Under the pieces are notes generated by a model. It saw only the letters and a list, made by a program, of their open reading frames with translations, made no database searches and was not told the origin of the DNA. From Moraxellaceae bacterium REDSEA-S32_B1 (lineage in GTDB: Bacteria; Pseudomonadota; Gammaproteobacteria; Pseudomonadales; Moraxellaceae), in NCBI GenBank assembly GCA_001626925.1, contig LUOR01000030.1, positions 1 to 37,109 of the forward strand: a stretch of DNA of 37,109 bases. The letters are read 5' to 3'. Positions within the stretch are counted from its first letter, which is position 1, and each line of letters begins with the position of its first letter. Both the position numbers and the translations under genes were made by a program. Of the stretch, positions 33,714 to 37,109 are shown one piece after another.

Positions 33714-33878
33714 ATCATCAACTTAAACATTCTAACCAAAATTCATAACGTAAAAACAGCCATTTGGCATATTTCAGCACGCATGGCTATAAAGTTCTCA
33801 TTTTTACAGATTTAAAATTCAGAAAATGATCTCTAAAACCATGTCTAAAATCACTATCAGAAATCATCGTCAAAAATT

Positions 33879-34268
33879 TTAGTGCGGAAACTTATCCTTC
33901 GCTTGATCTGTCAAACTGATCTGACCGGTAACGATGTGATAATACATCCGCCAATCTGATACAAAGCTATAAAACGGTTGCTTAAATGACGCAGGCTTAT
34001 TTTTTTCAAAAACAAAATGACCGACCCAAGCGCAAGCATATCCCGCAAAAAAACCCAAAGCGACATAACGTTTTTGACGTGTTTTAATCGCCTTACGAAA
34101 CGCCAAAAGACCTAAGCTACTACCTATAAAATGTAACCGACGACAATTTAAGTCATGATGTTCAGTGAGATAAAACCGATAAAACTGCTGATAATCTTTG
34201 ATCGGCATTTGTAGTTTTTCAGCATGTTCAGGTGCTTGATAACCACTAAAATCCTGTTTCATATTCAT
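33879..34268 (-). CDS. Mpo1-like (DUF962) membrane protein
   Basis: The 129-residue protein has the DUF962 pattern: FYRFYLTEHHDLNCRRLHFIGSSLGLLAF at about 30-57, a hydrophobic segment YVALGFFAGYACAWVGHFVFEKNKPASF near 68-95, then PFYSFVSDWRMYYHIVTGQI. Conserved histidines (HH, RLHFIG, GHFVFEKN) are those that bind iron in yeast Mpo1, an alpha-dioxygenase of fatty acid oxidation; this activity in bacteria is unproven. AGGAG before the ATG at 34268 is a strong ribosome site. A small basic protein gene lies 48 bases upstream on the same strand. Confidence 0.85.
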   Translation of the reverse strand: MNMKQDFSGYQAPEHAEKLQMPIKDYQQFYRFYLTEHHDLNCRRLHFIGSSLGLLAFRKAIKTRQKRYVALGFFAGYACAWVGHFVFEKNKPASFKQPFYSFVSDWRMYYHIVTGQISLTDQAKDKFPH

Positions 34269-34316
34269 CTTATTATTCTCCTTTTAAAATACTCACGGTA
34301 TGAGCAAACGCTGAAA

Positions 34317-34490
34317 TTAGCGTTTCCCCATTGAACGACGTGTACCACGTGGTGGCATCCAAGTCCGATCTGCATATTGTTCAGGCTTTGGGCGCACATG
34401 ACTATGTGTATCTTGAGCCTGCAACGCTTGTTGGTCATCACTTTGCGAAGGCATTGGAAATGGTAGTTTCACCGCTGCTTTCTTTTTCAT
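34317..34490 (-). CDS. Small hypothetical basic protein
   Basis: I do not recognise this 57-residue protein. It starts MKKKAAVKLPFPMPSQSDDQ, has a Gln/Asp/His-rich middle and ends with a basic WMPPRGTRRSMGKR tail. There is no membrane segment or signal peptide; it looks disordered, perhaps nucleic-acid binding (inference). The frame is open ten codons further upstream. The ATG at 34490 is preferred because the extra part is hydrophobic and poorly placed, though the GAG before the ATG is only 2 bases away. It lies upstream of the Mpo1-like gene with a 48-base gap on the same strand and could be co-transcribed with it. It may be a chance ORF. Confidence 0.5.
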   Translation of the reverse strand: MKKKAAVKLPFPMPSQSDDQQALQAQDTHSHVRPKPEQYADRTWMPPRGTRRSMGKR

Positions 34491-34541
34491 CACTCTAATA
34501 CCTGTAATGATTACTAACATAACGCTAGCATAGTTTGGCTA

Positions 34542-34581
34542 GAAATAAAAAGGACTAAACATTCACAATGTTCAGTCCTTT
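34542..34581 (-). terminator. Terminator of the rpsB-tsf operon
   Basis: AAAGGACT (34549-34556) and AGTCCTTT (34574-34581), extended by AACATT/AATGTT in the loop, form a long hairpin; on the minus strand it is followed by TTTTTATTTC. It lies about 70 bases after the tsf stop. Confidence 0.88.
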
Positions 34582-34647
34582 AGGTCAAAATGAAACGATT
34601 TTTAGAAGTTTATTTCTGCAATCTTTTCATTTTAAAAAGCAATATGC

Positions 34648-35523
34648 TTATTTAGCAGCAGCCTGAGCAGCAGCAACTTCTTCAGCAAAGCTCATTTCAG
34701 CTTTTTTCTCAATCCCTTCACCCACTTCGAAGCGAACGAATTGTGCAACAGTTGTACCAGTTGCTTTGAGTACGTCAGCAACTTTCTTGTCGTTGTCCAT
34801 CACATACATTTGACGATCAAGCGATACTTCGTTCAAGTATTTTTCAACTGAACCAGTCACCATTTTTTCAATGATGTTCGCAGGCTTACCAGATTCTTGT
34901 GCTTTCGCTTCAGCGATTTCTTTCTCTTTCGCAACCAAGTCAGCAGGTACATGCTCAGCAGAAACTGCGACTGGGTTAAATGCTGCAATGTGCATTGCCA
35001 AGCCTTTACCTGTATCCGCATCACCTGTGTAAGATACAACAACACCGATTTTTAATCCGTGTTTGTACACTGCCAAGTTGTCGCCTTCAACGATTTTTGC
35101 ACGACGGACTTGGATGTTTTCACCGATTTTTTGAACCAAAGCGATACGTGCTTCTTCAACAGTTGAACCGTCTTCAAGTTTGATTTCAGCGATTTTTGCA
35201 GTATCAGTTTCACCGGCAGCAAGCACCGCAGTAGCAACTTTATTCGAGAAGTTTGCAAAGTTTTCGTCTTTAGCAACGAAGTCAGTTTGGCAGTTTACTT
35301 CAAGCAAAACTGCTTTGTTGCCATCTTGTACGATTGCGATTGCGCCGTCAGCAGCGATATTACCTGCTTTTTTAGCCGCTTTCGCTTGACCTGATTTGCG
35401 CAAGTTGTCAATTGCAAGCTCGATGTCGCCACCCGCTTCTTCCAATGCTTTTTTGCATTCCATCATTGCTAGACCAGTACGGTCACGTAATTCTTTTACC
35501 ATGCTTGCAGTAATTGCAGTCAT
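34648..35523 (-). CDS. tsf: Elongation factor Ts
   Basis: EF-Ts exchanges GDP for GTP on EF-Tu. The 291-residue protein (E. coli: 283) begins MTAITASMVKELRDRTGLAMMECKKALEEAGGD, the N-terminal domain that contacts EF-Tu. It contains the NCQTDFVAKDENFANF motif, whose TDFV residues disrupt the Mg2+ site of EF-Tu. Two core subdomains follow and a coiled-coil region (LVAKEKEIAEAKAQESGKP) is clear near 195-215. AGGAG precedes the ATG. It lies downstream of rpsB, as usual, with a structured 190-base spacer containing an attenuator hairpin. Confidence 0.98.
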   Translation of the reverse strand: MTAITASMVKELRDRTGLAMMECKKALEEAGGDIELAIDNLRKSGQAKAAKKAGNIAADGAIAIVQDGNKAVLLEVNCQTDFVAKDENFANFSNKVATAVLAAGETDTAKIAEIKLEDGSTVEEARIALVQKIGENIQVRRAKIVEGDNLAVYKHGLKIGVVVSYTGDADTGKGLAMHIAAFNPVAVSAEHVPADLVAKEKEIAEAKAQESGKPANIIEKMVTGSVEKYLNEVSLDRQMYVMDNDKKVADVLKATGTTVAQFVRFEVGEGIEKKAEMSFAEEVAAAQAAAK

Positions 35524-35602
35524 GTCATTCTCCTAATTCGGATGATTGAACTTTAAAATTAAAAAATCTGTAAATCTTTACAATTTATTAAAAGCGATTA
35601 GT

Positions 35603-35629
35603 AAAAAACGACCCTAGGAGTCGTTTTTT
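35603..35629 (-). terminator. Attenuator/terminator between rpsB and tsf
   Basis: AAAAAACGAC (35603-35612) pairs with GTCGTTTTTT (35620-35629). On the minus strand the stem ends in a T-run. A terminator in the rpsB-tsf gap would set the ratio of S2 to EF-Ts, as reported for E. coli. Confidence 0.8.
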
Positions 35630-35632
35630 ATG

Positions 35633-35708
35633 TTGCGCTGAGCTTGGCATGTTTTCATTGCACCAGCATGACATTTAATAAAAAATCATGCTCCATCACT
35701 CAGCGCAA
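35633..35708. other. Structured spacer with nested inverted repeats after rpsB
   Basis: Outer arms TTGCGCTGAG (35633-35642) and CTCAGCGCAA (35699-35708) are perfect over 10 bases. Inside, AGCATGA (35665-35671) pairs with TCATGCT (35686-35692). In the minus-strand mRNA this would be a branched hairpin just downstream of the rpsB stop and before the attenuator at 35603-35629. Confidence 0.6.
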
Positions 35709-35714
35709 TGTGTA

Positions 35715-36470
35715 TTACGCTTCTTGAGATGCGTCTTCTTGAGATGCTTCAGCTTTCGCTTGTGCATTTGACTGAGTTTGAGCGTACTCTTTACCCGCCA
35801 ATACAGCATTCGCCATTGCAGATGCATACAAAGTTACTGCACGGATCGCATCGTCGTTACCAGGAATCACGTAATCAACGCCATCTGGATTTGAGTTTGT
35901 ATCAACGATACCGATCACTGGAATACCCAAGTTATTTGCTTCTTTGATTGCAATCGCTTCGTGGTCAACATCGATCACGAAAATCGCATCAGGCAAACCG
36001 CCCATGTTCTTTACACCACCGAGTGAACGTTCAAGTTTATCCATTTCACGAGTACGTTCTAGCGCTTCACGCTTAGTCAATTTCGCAAAAGTACCATCTT
36101 CAGATTGGGTTTGAAGATCTTTCAAGCGGTTGATTGATTGACGTAAAGTTTTCCAGTTGGTCAACATACCACCCAACCACCGGTGATCAACATATGGTTG
36201 ACCAGCGCGTTGCGCTTGTTCGCGAATGATGTTCGACGCTGCACGTTTTGTACCAACGAAAAGCACTTTGTTCTTTTTGCTTGCAAGACCGTTTACGAAG
36301 TTCAATGCATCGTTCAACGCAGGCACAGTGTGCTCAAGGTTGATGATGTGAATCTTGTTACGCGAGCCAAAAATGTATTGACGCATTTTTGGATTCCAAA
36401 AACGTGTTTGGTGACCGAAGTGCGCACCAGCTTGTAGGAGGTCACGCATACCAACGTTATAATCTGCCAT
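35715..36470 (-). CDS. rpsB: 30S ribosomal protein S2
   Basis: S2 is a 30S subunit protein near the neck of the head and body, needed with S1 for initiation. The 251-residue protein (E. coli: 241) begins [29 protein letters not shown], has the [17 protein letters not shown] region and the coiled-coil helices ([35 protein letters not shown]), then [36 protein letters not shown], and an Ala/Gln/Ser-rich extended tail. The frame is open 15 codons upstream to 36515, but the ATG at 36470 is the family start and AAGG lies 10 bases before it. A leader of roughly 200 bases precedes it. Confidence 0.98.
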   Translation of the reverse strand: MADYNVGMRDLLQAGAHFGHQTRFWNPKMRQYIFGSRNKIHIINLEHTVPALNDALNFVNGLASKKNKVLFVGTKRAASNIIREQAQRAGQPYVDHRWLGGMLTNWKTLRQSINRLKDLQTQSEDGTFAKLTKREALERTREMDKLERSLGGVKNMGGLPDAIFVIDVDHEAIAIKEANNLGIPVIGIVDTNSNPDGVDYVIPGNDDAIRAVTLYASAMANAVLAGKEYAQTQSNAQAKAEASQEDASQEA

Positions 36471-36783
36471 TTTCTTTACCTTAAAAGTTTGGGTTAGGCC
36501 TCCATATGTCCGCATTCTCCACCTTGTTCAATCTTGATGTTTTAGATTGGAATCTATCCTTCTAAGACATTGATTTAATTAAAGCACCCAGAGTAATGTG
36601 TCGACATATGTGCGGATTTTTAATTCATCATTTTAACAATATATAAGATTTGTCTGAGATTTAAACCTAAACAAAATCCTTCGTCTTAAATTGTGCCCTA
36701 AAAACACACGAAAAACCATTTGATAAAATGAGGCGCTCTTTATACCATAGTCTTGTTTAAATTACCAAAAGTTTTTATAGATC
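36471..36783. promoter_or_regulatory. Divergent control region of rpsB and map
   Basis: This 313-base region holds no gene. For rpsB (minus) it probably contains a long mRNA leader; TCCGCA (36509-36514) can pair with TGCGGA (36611-36616), and CATATG occurs beside both, so a long-range fold is possible. In gammaproteobacteria, S2 represses its own mRNA through a structured leader. For map (plus), TTGATA (36720-36725), a 17-base spacer and TACCAT (36743-36748) form a plausible promoter about 30 bases before the start codon. Confidence 0.45.
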
Positions 36784-37109
36784 ATGAATAGTTATCAATC
36801 TGCACCAAGCCGTCTCATCAAATCTCCCGAAGCCATCGAAAAAATGCGCATTGCGGGACGACTGGCGGCAGAAGTTCTGGATATGATCAAACCTTATATT
36901 GTACCGGGTGTGACGACACTTGAGCTTGATACACGCTGTCATGATTATATCGTCAATGAGCAACAAGCGATTCCTGCATGTTTGGGCTATGGCGGCGGTC
37001 ATGGTCGACCTGCTTTTGCCCATAGTATCTGTACATCAGTCAATCACGTGGTCTGTCACGGTATTCCGACTGACAATAAAGTTTTGAAAAAAGGTGACAT
37101 TCTCAATAT
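36784..37109 (+). CDS. map: Methionine aminopeptidase, 5' part
   Basis: Map removes the initiator methionine from new proteins. The visible 108 codons run off the right edge. They begin MNSYQSAPSRLIKSPEAIEKMR, with RIAGRLAAEVLDMIKPYIVPGVTT, CLGYGGGHGRPAF and SICTSVNHVVCHGIPTD, which carries the His equivalent to His79 of the E. coli enzyme; the metal-binding Asp, His and Glu residues further on are outside the window. It is type I Map by this pattern. It is divergent from rpsB, the usual rpsB/map arrangement in gammaproteobacteria. A sigma-70 promoter candidate lies upstream. Confidence 0.96.
   Translation, partial: MNSYQSAPSRLIKSPEAIEKMRIAGRLAAEVLDMIKPYIVPGVTTLELDTRCHDYIVNEQQAIPACLGYGGGHGRPAFAHSICTSVNHVVCHGIPTDNKVLKKGDILN

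Noticed and set aside
1..37109. CRISPR array, tRNA, rRNA, insertion sequence, prophage or toxin-antitoxin pair
   Set aside because: I looked for regularly spaced repeats, CCA-ended cloverleaf patterns, transposase or integrase motifs and small paired genes, and saw none that could be supported.

Overview
The window is ordinary chromosomal DNA of a gammaproteobacterium, almost certainly an Acinetobacter species. The strongest pointer is the order rubA, rubB, estB, oxyR (4558-8177), which is the alkane-rubredoxin cluster described in Acinetobacter sp. ADP1. AT-rich codon use, the isc operon, hupB-ppiD and rpsB-tsf in their usual arrangements, and the short AT-rich intergenic regions all fit. 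I cannot name the species. I see no prophage, insertion sequence, CRISPR array, tRNA or rRNA.

Layout. 1-1140: an iron-linked DUF3649-PepSY membrane module on the minus strand, running off the left edge, with a strong Fur-box candidate upstream. 1439-1993: a secreted DUF2059 protein. 2252-4141: tsaD (minus) divergent from rpsU and a GatB/YqeY protein. 4142-4920: a 416-bp gene-free stretch, the small rubredoxin gene rubA, and a repeat-like spacer before rubB. 4921-8177: rubB, estB, oxyR. 8247-11266 (minus): ppiD, hupB and a phasin. 11528-12172: a tail-anchored, possibly UbiJ/SCP2-like protein. 12339-17859: iscR-iscS-iscU-iscA, then hscB-hscA-fdx. 17922-23455 (minus): a membrane class III adenylate cyclase, a HIT protein and mfd. 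23575-28235: a TonB-dependent siderophore receptor divergent from a second small-membrane-protein/PepSY module. 28370-29265 (minus): gpx and msrB with overlapping ends. 29428-30663: an AlaA-type aminotransferase. 30754-34490 (minus): ppk1, mtgA, an Mpo1/DUF962 protein and a small basic protein. 34648-36470 (minus): tsf and rpsB. 36784-end: map, cut by the right edge.

How the genes work together. Two modules (left edge and 23.6-28.2 kb) concern ferric-siderophore uptake. The isc block builds Fe-S clusters and carries a near-consensus type 1 IscR site over the iscR -35 element. The rub genes move electrons from NADH to alkane hydroxylase and share their block with the peroxide sensor OxyR. gpx and msrB form a peroxide/methionine-sulfoxide repair pair. 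tsaD, rpsU, rpsB, tsf and map belong to translation; mfd couples repair to transcription; ppiD handles envelope protein folding.

No gene set here is clearly an undescribed system. The points most worth a second look are: a TsaD about 10 residues short between its two nucleotide-site motifs; terminator-like hairpins that cut the rub and isc clusters into segments; a gene-free region with an orphan Fur-like site; a repeat-like spacer before rubB; and the tail-anchored UbiJ-like protein next to iscR. No frameshifted or broken gene was found.
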